The notes under the pieces: model-generated
The model's database searches: none
Told to the model about the DNA's origin: nothing
The model's input: only the letters and a program-made list of their open reading frames with translations
Program-made: the position numbers and the translations under genes
In this document: piece by piece, positions 24,803-33,268 of the stretch
How the letters are laid out: each line of letters begins with the position of its first letter
Position numbering within the stretch: position 1 is the first letter of the stretch
Assembly (NCBI RefSeq): GCF_900107835.1
Contig: NZ_FNRG01000012.1
Span: 42,739 to 106,738, forward strand
DNA length: 64,000 nt
Direction: 5' to 3'
Source of the DNA: Oribacterium sp. KHPX15
Lineage (GTDB): Bacteria > Bacillota > Clostridia > Lachnospirales > Lachnospiraceae

Positions 24803-25977
24803 AAAATATTATAGTAATAACAAGGTCGAAAGAGAACAACGATTTAATCAATTTCTTCACAGAACAATGGATAATTGCCTTAAGGAAATGCAGTGATATT
24901 TATGTAAATGTCGTTAATGTAGATAGCCTTGAGGGTCTGGATGATGAGCTTGATGCTATTATAGAGAGCAGAAACAGTGGCGTGTTATGTTACAACTGCT
25001 GCGGAATAAATTTTACTGACGCGGATAATAAGAATGTATGGGAAATGAATGGGATTCCTGTATATACTTTTCTTCTGGATCATCCCAGAAATTATTATGA
25101 TAGTTTAGAGAATCCAATAAATAATATGCATGTGATATGTCTGGATGAAAACCATGTCGATTTTGTTCATGATTATTATCCGAAGGTTAGTGAAGTGATA
25201 TTTCTTCCTGATAGCGGGGTAAAGGTATGCAATGATATTAAGACATTTTCAGACAGAGCTATAGATGTTCTTTACTGTGGAAATTGTCAAATCAAGTATG
25301 AAACGGTGTCGAAGATAGAGGGTTTTCCTGACGGAGGAATAGTAGTGTATAGAAATGCTATAAATTATATTTTTAATGATCCGACTCTGTCAGCAGAAGA
25401 TGCAGTAAAAAAATATCTGGATGAGACAGGAATAAAAAGCGGCAGGGATGAGTTATATAAACTATTTATAGTTGATAAGGTGTCAAGGCAGATAGAAGAC
25501 ATAGTGAGAAGACACTATAAGCTTTTGATCATGCATGCACTTGATGATGCCGACATTAAGGTGGATGTTTACGGAGAAGGATGGGAGGATGATGAAAACC
25601 CTTTTTCTGAAAATATACGTATACATGACAGGGTTTCCCCGATGGAGTGCCATAAGCTTATCGGAGATGCCAAGATCGACCTGAGTATCATGCCATGGTT
25701 TAAAAAGGGAAGCAGTGAGAAACCTTTCGCCGGCATGATGAATGGGGCTGTATGTGTATCTGATTCTTCGACTTATCTTGAAAAGAATTATATTGATGGA
25801 ACCGATATTATGCTATTTGATCTAGATCAAGTTGAAAAGGCAGTAAAGGATATTAAGTGGTTGCTTAGTAATCCCGATCAGGCAGAAATCATTGCCAGGA
25901 ATGGTTATTATCATGCTGTGGATTCAGACGGTACTGATGCTAGAATCAGACAGATGTTGGAACTTATGATGAGATGA
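24799..25977 (+). CDS. CgeB-like glycosyltransferase
   Basis: A 392-residue protein of the second CgeB-like subtype in this island, also represented at 27945. It has an N-terminal Rossmann half with PVYTFLLDHPRNYYDSLENP at about 92-111 and FLPDSGVKV, and a C-terminal half with DVYGEGWEDDENPFSENI, SPMECHKLIGDAKIDLSIMP, then WFKKGSSEKPF, GMMNGAVCVSDSSTYLEKNY and a final helix. These motifs match the 27945 paralog: VGRGWNNYP, ADARINLNVMPWFKDGTHER and SLTNPSTYLKENF. It is coupled to the small upstream gene and is followed after 14 bp by a LicD gene. Confidence 0.75.
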   Translation: MKNIIVITRSKENNDLINFFTEQWIIALRKCSDIYVNVVNVDSLEGLDDELDAIIESRNSGVLCYNCCGINFTDADNKNVWEMNGIPVYTFLLDHPRNYYDSLENPINNMHVICLDENHVDFVHDYYPKVSEVIFLPDSGVKVCNDIKTFSDRAIDVLYCGNCQIKYETVSKIEGFPDGGIVVYRNAINYIFNDPTLSAEDAVKKYLDETGIKSGRDELYKLFIVDKVSRQIEDIVRRHYKLLIMHALDDADIKVDVYGEGWEDDENPFSENIRIHDRVSPMECHKLIGDAKIDLSIMPWFKKGSSEKPFAGMMNGAVCVSDSSTYLEKNYIDGTDIMLFDLDQVEKAVKDIKWLLSNPDQAEIIARNGYYHAVDSDGTDARIRQMLELMMR

Positions 25978-25991
25978 TAAAGATATAGTCA

Positions 25992-26951
25992 ATGGGTATG
26001 AATATGATAAGACTCGATGAAGGATTTTATAAAGAAGAAATCTTATGTGGTTTTAGGGTTACTGAAAAGAGAAAAAAGTGTTGGTCAGTTCTTTTGAATA
26101 TGTTGCAGGAATTTGATACTTTTGCTAAAGAGTTTTCCTTGCAATATTTTGTTGGTTTCGGAACACTTCTTGGTGCTGTCAGACACAATGGGTTTATACC
26201 ATGGGATGATGATATTGATATTGTAATGAAACGTGACGAGTATATGCGTATGGAGGGATACGCTCGCGATTATTTTAATGGAAGGGAATTAAGAGGAAGA
26301 AGATTGCTATATGAGGATGCATATAACGATGAAGCAGTTATTAAATCATATTTTTCAAAGATTAGAGATCTTGGAACAACAATTGCGGAACCGTCCATGA
26401 GAAAAAATGGAGTATTTTCGGGTATTTCTATTGATATTTTTCCATTAGATGCTGTGAGTGATGGTACAAATGAATTGGCTATAAAATCGAGAATGAGAGC
26501 CGAACTGTGGTTGTGTTTTATACATGGCGTTAATTATAAAAAGATATTTAATGAATTATTTAATGGTCAAAGTATTTTGAAAGATGAGCTGTTATTTAGA
26601 ATAAGTAATCTACCGATGAAAGAACGCTTCAGAATGTTTGAGGATTTTTCACTTTCAATGTGGGGAAAAAGTAATATTGTTGGTGATCTTATCGAAAATT
26701 TGAATCTAAATGGGAAACGTGATAATGATTTATCCTGGTGGCAGGAAGAAAAATATCTACCTTTTGAAAATCTGATGGTGCCAGTACCTTCCGGATGGAA
26801 TAATGTGTTGTCTGCAGAATATGGAGACTATAAGGAATATGTAAAGGGAGGATCGGCACATGAAAATAGCTTTTATGATCCTGATACACCTTTTAGTGAA
26901 TACCAGAATGGAAATATTAAAATACCTGATGACTGGAGGGGAGAATTATAA
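25992..26951 (+). CDS. LicD-family phosphotransferase
   Basis: A 319-residue single-domain LicD protein. The core is FVGFGTLLGAVRHNGFIPWD followed by the DDD.D catalytic cluster (about 56-80) and then VMKRDEYMRME. A second motif, SIDIFPLDAVSD, lies at about 148-159, and a C-terminal GDYKEYVKGGSAHE matches the GDYM/HE pattern of the LicD half of the 18639 protein. The family attaches phosphocholine, ribitol-phosphate or similar groups to glycans. Three closely spaced Met codons (25992, 25998, 26004) make the exact start uncertain; no good ribosome binding site is present. It is last in its operon; terminator at 27031. Confidence 0.8.
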   Translation: MGMNMIRLDEGFYKEEILCGFRVTEKRKKCWSVLLNMLQEFDTFAKEFSLQYFVGFGTLLGAVRHNGFIPWDDDIDIVMKRDEYMRMEGYARDYFNGRELRGRRLLYEDAYNDEAVIKSYFSKIRDLGTTIAEPSMRKNGVFSGISIDIFPLDAVSDGTNELAIKSRMRAELWLCFIHGVNYKKIFNELFNGQSILKDELLFRISNLPMKERFRMFEDFSLSMWGKSNIVGDLIENLNLNGKRDNDLSWWQEEKYLPFENLMVPVPSGWNNVLSAEYGDYKEYVKGGSAHENSFYDPDTPFSEYQNGNIKIPDDWRGEL

Positions 26952-27030
26952 GGTGTTTAAGTATAATCTTGATTTTTGAATTACTAGAACTGATAATATA
27001 AACAGAACTATAAATTATAGTAGACAAAAT

Positions 27031-27070
27031 GTGTGCCAGTGAGTGAGTCTCTGGCACACTTTCTTTTTTA
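27031..27070 (+). terminator. Rho-independent terminator of the plus-strand glycosyltransferase operon
   Basis: Perfect 9-bp stem GTGTGCCAG/CTGGCACAC with an 11-nt loop and the T-rich tail TTTCTTTTTT. Confidence 0.88.
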
Positions 27071-27102
27071 AAAATAGTGATTATTAGGTTTATGTAGATT
27101 TC

Positions 27103-27868
27103 TTAATTGTTTATACCTAGTTCTTTTAATAACGTGTCTGTTTTTATGGAATACTCATGCCATAAATAATAGTACTCTGCCTGTCCAAGCTTCAGGATAT
27201 TCAGATTATTTAATGTGACTTCAAACTTATTGTTTAAAAGATTTGTATGTATGGGATATTTCAAATTCCACGGTTTCTCGCTGCCGGCAAAGTGAATTAT
27301 TGTGGGCTCATAAGCGGGTTTGACCGATTTAGTGTCAAAATACCACATGCAAAAGTTATGTGGCATATAATAAAGGTCTTTATATTTGGGGAAACCAAAT
27401 ACGTTCATTTGACCTGCGAATGCAGCAGACAGGAGACCCTGGTCACCCCAGTAAACATTTTCTTCCTTGCCCAATACTCTTGATAAGGTTATCGCAAGAC
27501 TGGTGTAGTCAGCTATTCCAAAGTCTAAAGTTCTCATCATTTTAAGATTAATAACATAGGAGTCGGAATTCATAAGTCCTCTTACAATTCCCGGAAGTAA
27601 AGCCATGTTTGATAGATCACTTTCTAAATAAAGTGCAAGATTACGTTCCGGCGTAACTTTAAATCTTATAGGAGTTACCGTAAGAGCGTTGCCTTGAAAA
27701 TCTGCATCATAATATGTAGAAGGATCTGAAGCTATAAATGTGTCACCTACATCTATGTACATAATCCGATCAATGTCGTTCGGCAGATAACGATGAACAT
27801 AACTGAACTGCGATATACCTAAGCAGATTAACGTCCGATGATGTCATTATGTTTATAGATTTTGTCAT
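27103..27868 (-). pseudogene. Broken glycosyltransferase family 8 gene
   Basis: The long open part (27762 down to 27103) encodes a GT8 C-terminus beginning inside the motif LPNDIDRIMYIDVGDTFI, where the family has its metal-binding DxD; here it reads DVG. It ends with the expected HFAGSEKPWN. The upstream sequence stays in that frame only to a TGA near 27840. In another frame an ATG at 27868, with AAGGGG 9 nt upstream, encodes a plausible GT8 N-terminus: INIMTSSDVNLLRYIAVQL. The family normally has about 60 more residues between these parts, so an internal deletion with frameshift is the simplest reading. It lies downstream of the CgeB-like gene at 27945. Confidence 0.7.
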
Positions 27869-27944
27869 ATGGTAACACCCCTTGGAATGAGCCTATCATG
27901 GAGTCTTTTAGAAACTGAATGATTTTTTCAAAATATTATTCTGT

Positions 27945-29123
27945 TTATTCCTTAAATGCATTAACAGCGTTTAATATACTTGCAACTGTCTGTTTCCACG
28001 TGTATTTATCAAGCACTATAGACTTACTATTTTTTACAATAGCTTTTGTTTTTTCGGGATTATTTAATATTTCTTCAATGATATCGGGAATATGGTTTAG
28101 TTCCGTTAGTTCATAATAGTATATGGATTCCTGATCCTTAAAGTTTTCTTTCAGGTAAGTACTTGGATTGGTCAGAGAAACGGATTCACGAAGTAAAGTG
28201 TTGAACACTCTTTCATGAGTGCCGTCCTTAAACCATGGCATAACATTAAGATTTATTCTTGCGTCTGCCATAATATCAAGGGAATCTGCAAATGGAATAC
28301 GTTCCGAGATATGATGAAAATGAGGATGATTGCACTTGGGGTAATTATTCCATCCACGACCTACTATCCAAAGATCCCTGCCGGAATTAAGAACAGAATC
28401 AATAACCTTTTCCCTATAGTACATTCTGATAAACCAGTCAGCTTCCTCGCCTGATTCCATGACAGACAATCTGGTTAGATCGTCAGCATTGTAGTCTGCA
28501 TAGGACAAGATTCTGTCAACTGCTGCTGGAAGAGAAAATGAGGGATTAACTTTCATAAAATCCATTGCATCAAACAGAATCTTCTGTACTGCACCTGAAT
28601 ATTTCTCTCTGATGGTTCTTATATATCCTTCTGGTTTATAGTATGTGCCCGAAAACAAAATGTCATATTTTTTGTTTTCCCAAGAGGGTGGCTCATTTTC
28701 AGGAACGGAAGCCCCATGGGGAAGGAAGTAGACATTGGGGATTGTATCTGAGCAAAAACGCTTGCACCAGGTTACATGCTCCATATCACAACAGAATCGG
28801 AGGTAAGCCTTTGGCAGAGCCCGGTTATACTTTCCGAATCTGAAAGGTGGGTCGACAAATATTGAGATTATCGGGATGTTGAGCTCATTCCACAGTTCAA
28901 CATAAGCAGGTCCGATTGCAGGCATCTGATCATAACCTATAGCTGCGTCAACCGGCGTCTTTGTATATTCATAGAGATTTCTGAGAGAATGTCCCGGTGT
29001 GTTATTGGCATCCCGTAAATCAAGAATGAATGTTTCATGACCTAAATTATGCAGTTCTTTATTTATTTCATCCGTAAAATAATTAAAGGATTCTATTCCT
29101 GAGTAAAACAATATGATTCTCAT
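27945..29123 (-). CDS. CgeB-like glycosyltransferase
   Basis: A 392-residue paralog of the 24799 protein. Key stretches are ILFYSGIESFNYFTDEINKE at the start, IPIISIFVDPPFRFGKYNRA at about 85-104, YFLPHGASVPENEPP, WIVGRGWNNYPKCNHPHFHH, and NVMPWFKDGTHERVFNTLLR followed by SVSLTNPSTYLKENF. I place the start at 29123, where GGGAG lies 5 nt upstream; an ATG 12 bases earlier is without a site. It has its own sigma-28-like promoter at 29185-29211, and the broken GT8 gene follows 76 bp downstream, so they were probably one operon. Confidence 0.75.
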   Translation of the reverse strand: MRIILFYSGIESFNYFTDEINKELHNLGHETFILDLRDANNTPGHSLRNLYEYTKTPVDAAIGYDQMPAIGPAYVELWNELNIPIISIFVDPPFRFGKYNRALPKAYLRFCCDMEHVTWCKRFCSDTIPNVYFLPHGASVPENEPPSWENKKYDILFSGTYYKPEGYIRTIREKYSGAVQKILFDAMDFMKVNPSFSLPAAVDRILSYADYNADDLTRLSVMESGEEADWFIRMYYREKVIDSVLNSGRDLWIVGRGWNNYPKCNHPHFHHISERIPFADSLDIMADARINLNVMPWFKDGTHERVFNTLLRESVSLTNPSTYLKENFKDQESIYYYELTELNHIPDIIEEILNNPEKTKAIVKNSKSIVLDKYTWKQTVASILNAVNAFKE

Positions 29124-29184
29124 ATAAACTCCCATAGCAAAAATGCCTTGGACTTAATAATAGTTAGAATTCCTATAATAGTTA

Positions 29185-29211
29185 ATATCGTTTAAAGTCG
29201 GAGTATTTATA
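29185..29211 (-). promoter_or_regulatory. Sigma-28-like promoter of the 27945 gene
   Basis: Minus strand TATAAATA, 11 nt, AACGATAT, about 55 nt before the predicted leader's end at the ATG. The flanks are clearly similar to those of 24336-24362. Confidence 0.55.
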
Positions 29212-29422
29212 AGAGATGACTTCACAAAAAGCCAACATTGATACACGATAAGGTAAACCTGTGACATTTCGCTTTAACGTAAATATAGTCCGAATTTAGA
29301 CTATATGAAAATGCTTCATGGTGTGTTAAGGTTTTTGGGATCAAAGATGCGCGTATGTTTTAAAATACTTAAATTGTGTATATAGGTATAAAATGATAAT
29401 ATGAAAGCAAAGGAATCTTACA
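29212..29422. other. Intergenic stretch without recognised gene
   Basis: AT-rich, with a short inverted repeat ATAGTC/GACTAT at about 29287-29306. No promoter with good boxes on the plus strand and no convincing coding frame were seen before the nuclease remnant. Confidence 0.5.
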
Positions 29423-29668
29423 TTAAAGGATTTTTTTTTCAAAGGGAAAGATATCAGTGTTGATTGTGAAGTGAAAATGCTTTATGACGGAGTCCGGGGA
29501 GATATCATTAGTCAGTACGTAAGATTTTGTCATATTTTTAATGAGCAGGTGAAGATTTACGGACGGACAAGGAAAGCTGTGGATGAGACTATCAGAATCT
29601 GCCAGAGGGAAGCGGTTCTTGAGGAGTTTCGAAGTGTTAAAAGATCGACTAAGGAAACAGATGCATAA
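29423..29668 (+). pseudogene. Remnant of a PD-(D/E)XK (Rpn-type) nuclease/transposase family gene
   Basis: The frame encodes about 81 residues including MLYDGVRGDIISQYVRFCHI, then FNEQVKIYGRTRKAVDETIR and ICQREAVLEEF. This resembles the late part of Rpn-type nuclease-family proteins that are abundant in Lachnospiraceae genomes. There is no catalytic N-terminal half, and the usual Glu/Lys-rich C-terminal extension is missing, so it is a fragment. A run of nine T at 29431-29439 lies at the broken N-terminal side. The family identification is from memory of the motif and is moderate at best. Confidence 0.5.
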
Positions 29669-29674
29669 GAAACA

Positions 29675-29715
29675 GTGTGACAGTCTCAACATAGCGGAGA
29701 CTGCCACACCATTTT
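29675..29715. terminator. Bidirectional terminator between convergent units
   Basis: Stem GTGTG-a-CAGTCTC/GAGACTG-c-CACAC with one internal mismatch and a 9-nt loop. It is placed immediately after the stop of the minus-strand gene at 29719 and after the remnant at 29668; T-rich tails on both sides are short. Confidence 0.65.
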
Positions 29716-29718
29716 ATC

Positions 29719-30906
29719 TTACGTTATTCCGGCTTCCGTCAGGATTTGTTCAACCCGGACATTGAAGTTATGATCCTTCTTTATTTTCTCATAAGCTCTT
29801 TCAGCTATGGCTTTTCGCTCATCCTCATGCTGGAGATAGAAGTCGACCTTATTTAAAAGATCACTTTGTGATTCATAGAATACAAAATCCACATCGGGTT
29901 CAAAATATCTAAAGAAATCCTCTTGGAAATTACTGAGAAGGAAGCCTCCGCATCCCATGATGTCAAAGCATCTTAAGGGGATGCCTTTTTTTATGCTCCT
30001 GAGGGAGATGTTCAGGTTTATATCTGATCCCTTAAATACGTAGGGCATGTAATCATAGTAGGTTACTATGCCGTGATTGTTGATTCCGGGGGCTGAGAAA
30101 GATTCATCTTTTGTATAGAGATCCACAGGATATTTTCTGGCTATTTTCGTTAGCAGTTCAGCTCTTTCAATTCCTGTTATCCTTCTGTTTATCACATAGT
30201 CGGAATACAGATAGTTCTTTGTATCAACACCGTCTTTATGAGGTTCAAGGGGGAGAGCATCATACATTTTGCTGATGATATCATCACTGAGGCAATTCTC
30301 GATAAAATTGTAACCCTGTATATGAATCTGTGACCTCATAAGTCCTTCAAGGTATCCGTGTACATAAGGATCCAGCTTTGGAAGCATGCGCTCATAAAAA
30401 TTATGCTCCTCTGTATACATTGAACCCACAAATGAAACCTTTTTTGACCTGTATGAAGCTGCTTTAGCATCACTCATAGTAAACTTATCAAGTCTCTCTG
30501 TAGATGCAGCGAGGGGCATGTAATGAACGGTTTTTATGCCCTGAGATGCATAGGTTTCATACATTTCTGAATCAAAGAGAAATACCTCATTACAGCTGTT
30601 CACCAGAGTATAGTGATACAGAGCCACCTGCGGGTTATCATAAACCCATGAAATATACTTAAGTCCTGCTTTCTGACATACCTTAGAAACCAGAGGATAG
30701 TAGTTGAAGGAAAATGCAAAATCCGGAGATTCCTTTTTGATACTTTGAAGCATATCGTTTTCTCTTTCAGGATCATGCCATATTCCTACATTGGAGTAAG
30801 CATATTTTAAAATTTCTGTTGTCTTTCCGTGAAGTCTGTACTTCAGCAATGAATCAATGAAATCATTGGCACAAAAACTTTCAACGTCTATGTAGAATAC
30901 TTTCAT
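29719..30906 (-). CDS. CgeB-type glycosyltransferase at the end of the chemotaxis operon
   Basis: A 395-residue DUF3880/GT1-type protein very similar in layout to the 21948 product: MKVFYIDVESFCANDF, KYISWVYDNPQVALYHYTLV, YMPLAASTERLDKF, YVHGYLEGLMRSQIHIQGYN and GCGGFLLSNFQEDFFRYF. The start ATG at 30906 overlaps the upstream stop (TGATG) and has GGGGG just before it, so it is translationally coupled to the C39-like peptidase gene. A glycosyltransferase at the tail of a che operon links chemotaxis and flagellar surface modification in one transcript. It is followed by the terminator at 29675. Confidence 0.75.
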   Translation of the reverse strand: MKVFYIDVESFCANDFIDSLLKYRLHGKTTEILKYAYSNVGIWHDPERENDMLQSIKKESPDFAFSFNYYPLVSKVCQKAGLKYISWVYDNPQVALYHYTLVNSCNEVFLFDSEMYETYASQGIKTVHYMPLAASTERLDKFTMSDAKAASYRSKKVSFVGSMYTEEHNFYERMLPKLDPYVHGYLEGLMRSQIHIQGYNFIENCLSDDIISKMYDALPLEPHKDGVDTKNYLYSDYVINRRITGIERAELLTKIARKYPVDLYTKDESFSAPGINNHGIVTYYDYMPYVFKGSDINLNISLRSIKKGIPLRCFDIMGCGGFLLSNFQEDFFRYFEPDVDFVFYESQSDLLNKVDFYLQHEDERKAIAERAYEKIKKDHNFNVRVEQILTEAGIT

Positions 30907-32054
30907 CAGTCCCCCGTCGATACTGCCCACAGCGGTCCGCCGCCGTCATAAGCTGCCTTCAACTCTTTCAGAATAAGGTCCAGAGGCCATGCTTTCTGAC
31001 AGTTGGCAAACTTGGCAGGGTCTGCGATCATGACATCTCCCTCGGGAGTCAGCTGAGTGATGACCACAAAGTGCCCGACATCGGTAAGAGACCCCTTCCC
31101 CATAAGAGCCACCAGAACATGTCCTGTCTTTAAAAGCTCTGTTACATTTTCGGGAGTCCGGTCTGTAACGGAAGTACAGTTCAATCCATAATGCTCCAGA
31201 GCTTCCGGAATGAGACTATGATAACTTCCGCCATGGATGGCATAAAGTTTATTCTCAACTGCCCAGTCAGCAACCTCTACCGGAGTAATGGGAGTATCTG
31301 TTTTCGCAAAGCTGTTTACCAGCATGGAAATGGTTACAGGTCCGCAGCCATAAGCGCCCATACGGTCAACCCCCGCGATCCTGTAGTCTTTCCAATGGCT
31401 GTCACTCTGACAGAAGTAGAGCATTGAACCCAGGACCGTGTCAAGAACGGAGTTATAGTCATTATACACATAATGAAGAGTCTCCGGCAGGAGCATCGCT
31501 GTTATGTTCCCATTGGCATCCGCCGCGTAAATCATGGGGTTTCCTTCCGCGCCGGAAGCGGAGAGATGGGACTCGATCTGTTCCTGAGCCGCAATTTCTG
31601 CCCTTTGCTGCGCAGCAAGAGCCTTCTTTGCAGCTTCATCGGCAGACTTCATTTCGGAATACTCCCTGTAGACATCGAAAGGCATATGAACGGTCTTATC
31701 GACAGAATGAACCGAGGATTTTCCTACATCCATAACATCCTGCGCAGTATAGGGATGAACCAGATATGCAGCGCTCATGGACAAAGTCAGGGCGGATAAT
31801 GCTATCCCCGCCCGCAGTGCATGCCCAAGAAAGATCTCCTCCTCTGTGAGATTTGCCTTCAGGTTTTGGTTTTCCGCCTTCCGGGCATCTATATAGTCCC
31901 GGGAGGATCTGCGGAAGTCCTTAAAACGCTCTAAGAGGGTTTTATGCGCACCTAAACCACCGGCAGCCGCGCTGCCGGCCACATATGTCTCCTTACGGTC
32001 ATAATTCAGACCGTCCCATGACTTTGTGCTATTGTTAGCGGTCTGTGTGCTCAT
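30906..32054 (-). CDS. Membrane-anchored C39-like cysteine peptidase
   Basis: A 382-residue protein. Residues 1-72 are polar and probably cytoplasmic; one membrane segment lies at about 79-99 (ALRAGIALSALTLSMSAAYL); a coiled, Ala/Glu-rich stretch at about 130-165 follows; then a peptidase_C39_2-like domain at about 212-378. The catalytic triad is visible: Cys237 in AYGCGPVTISML, His328 in VGHFVVI, and Asp345 in IADP. The topology puts the peptidase outside the cell. C39 enzymes usually cut double-glycine leaders; the substrate here is unknown. It lies 19 bp after cheB and overlaps the following CgeB-type gene. Confidence 0.75.
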   Translation of the reverse strand: MSTQTANNSTKSWDGLNYDRKETYVAGSAAAGGLGAHKTLLERFKDFRRSSRDYIDARKAENQNLKANLTEEEIFLGHALRAGIALSALTLSMSAAYLVHPYTAQDVMDVGKSSVHSVDKTVHMPFDVYREYSEMKSADEAAKKALAAQQRAEIAAQEQIESHLSASGAEGNPMIYAADANGNITAMLLPETLHYVYNDYNSVLDTVLGSMLYFCQSDSHWKDYRIAGVDRMGAYGCGPVTISMLVNSFAKTDTPITPVEVADWAVENKLYAIHGGSYHSLIPEALEHYGLNCTSVTDRTPENVTELLKTGHVLVALMGKGSLTDVGHFVVITQLTPEGDVMIADPAKFANCQKAWPLDLILKELKAAYDGGGPLWAVSTGD

Positions 32055-32073
32055 TTCTCCCTGCTTAAGTTTC

Positions 32074-33156
32074 TCACTTGGTTATACCAAGCTGTTTATA
32101 AATAAGTGAAGGAATGTTCAAAAGTGATGCCTGCTGACATACAGCGCCAATTTTATAAGCTTCCATAGGCATACCGTAAACTACGCAGGATTCCTTATCC
32201 TGTCCTATGGTGAAAGCTCCGTTCTTTCTCATTCTGAGAAGTCCCACAGCACCATCGGCACCCATGCCTGTAAGTATGACACCAAGAGCATTTTCGCGAA
32301 CATTCTGGGCTACAGAATTGAAAAGGACATCTACTGAAGGAGCATGTCCGTTGACTCTGTCTTCTTCTGTGACACTGACTGTATAACCGCTGCCCATTTT
32401 CTGGACTCTCATCTGATAGCCGCCGGGAGCCAGAAGCATACGACCCTGTTTAACCTGATCGCCGTTCTTGGCTTCCAGAACCTCCATCTTGCAGATACGG
32501 TTCAAACGTTCAGCGTACATTGTGGTAAACCCTGCAGGCATATGCTGGGTAATGACTACACCCGGCATATCGGCAGGAAAGTTACGTACAACACTGAGTA
32601 TCGCCTCGGTACCACCTGTAGAAGCACCTATGGCAACAATCTTCTGTGCGGAACCTGTCGGTACCTTGAGATTGCCTGAAGTTTCCTTCAGAAGAGTACT
32701 TTGTGAAACCGTCATTGGCTTTCCGGAATCCGGCTGAGCCTGCTGAGGCATACGTACTTTCGAGAAGGATGCGATGTATAGCTTGCTTCTCAGTCTGTCC
32801 ACAAAAGATATTGAAGCATTCTGGTCATTGAAATCCGGTTTATGCACATAATCAACCGCACCTGCAGCAAGGGCGTCGAATACACGGATATTAAGGGTCG
32901 AAACAAGTATTACGGGTACCGGATACTTAGGAAGAAGTTCTTTCAGAAAATCTATTCCGGACATCCCGGGCATCTCTATATCCAGCGTAACAACGTCGGG
33001 TTTGGCTTCCGGTATCTTCTTTGCTGCATCAAAAGCATCAACCGCATGACCAACAATGGCGAAACGATCGTCCACAGCTATGTTGTTCATGAGGAAATTA
33101 CGATATAGAGCGGAATCATCTACAACAAATACCTTTATCTTTTCCTTTAAAGCCAT
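32074..33156 (-). CDS. cheB: Chemotaxis response regulator protein-glutamate methylesterase
   Basis: A 360-residue two-domain enzyme that removes methyl groups from, and deamidates, chemoreceptors. The receiver has Asp13/Asp14 (VVDDSALYR) and the phospho-acceptor Asp59 (LDIEMPGMSG). The C-terminal methylesterase domain shows the catalytic Ser in VAIGASTGGTEA, the His in ITQHMPAGFT and the Asp in TGMGADGAVGLL. I chose the ATG at 33156, which has AGGGG 9 nt upstream, over an in-frame TTG at 33165 that abuts the site. Gene order cheR-cheB is conserved. Confidence 0.95.
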   Translation of the reverse strand: MALKEKIKVFVVDDSALYRNFLMNNIAVDDRFAIVGHAVDAFDAAKKIPEAKPDVVTLDIEMPGMSGIDFLKELLPKYPVPVILVSTLNIRVFDALAAGAVDYVHKPDFNDQNASISFVDRLRSKLYIASFSKVRMPQQAQPDSGKPMTVSQSTLLKETSGNLKVPTGSAQKIVAIGASTGGTEAILSVVRNFPADMPGVVITQHMPAGFTTMYAERLNRICKMEVLEAKNGDQVKQGRMLLAPGGYQMRVQKMGSGYTVSVTEEDRVNGHAPSVDVLFNSVAQNVRENALGVILTGMGADGAVGLLRMRKNGAFTIGQDKESCVVYGMPMEAYKIGAVCQQASLLNIPSLIYKQLGITK

Positions 33157-33268
33157 AAGATACAACCCCTTTATGTTGATATGTTAATGATGTGCATGGG
33201 TTGATGATAGTTTCAGCTCATGTAAAACATTAATTTAACTTAAGTATATCACAAAAAAATTTCTTTAG

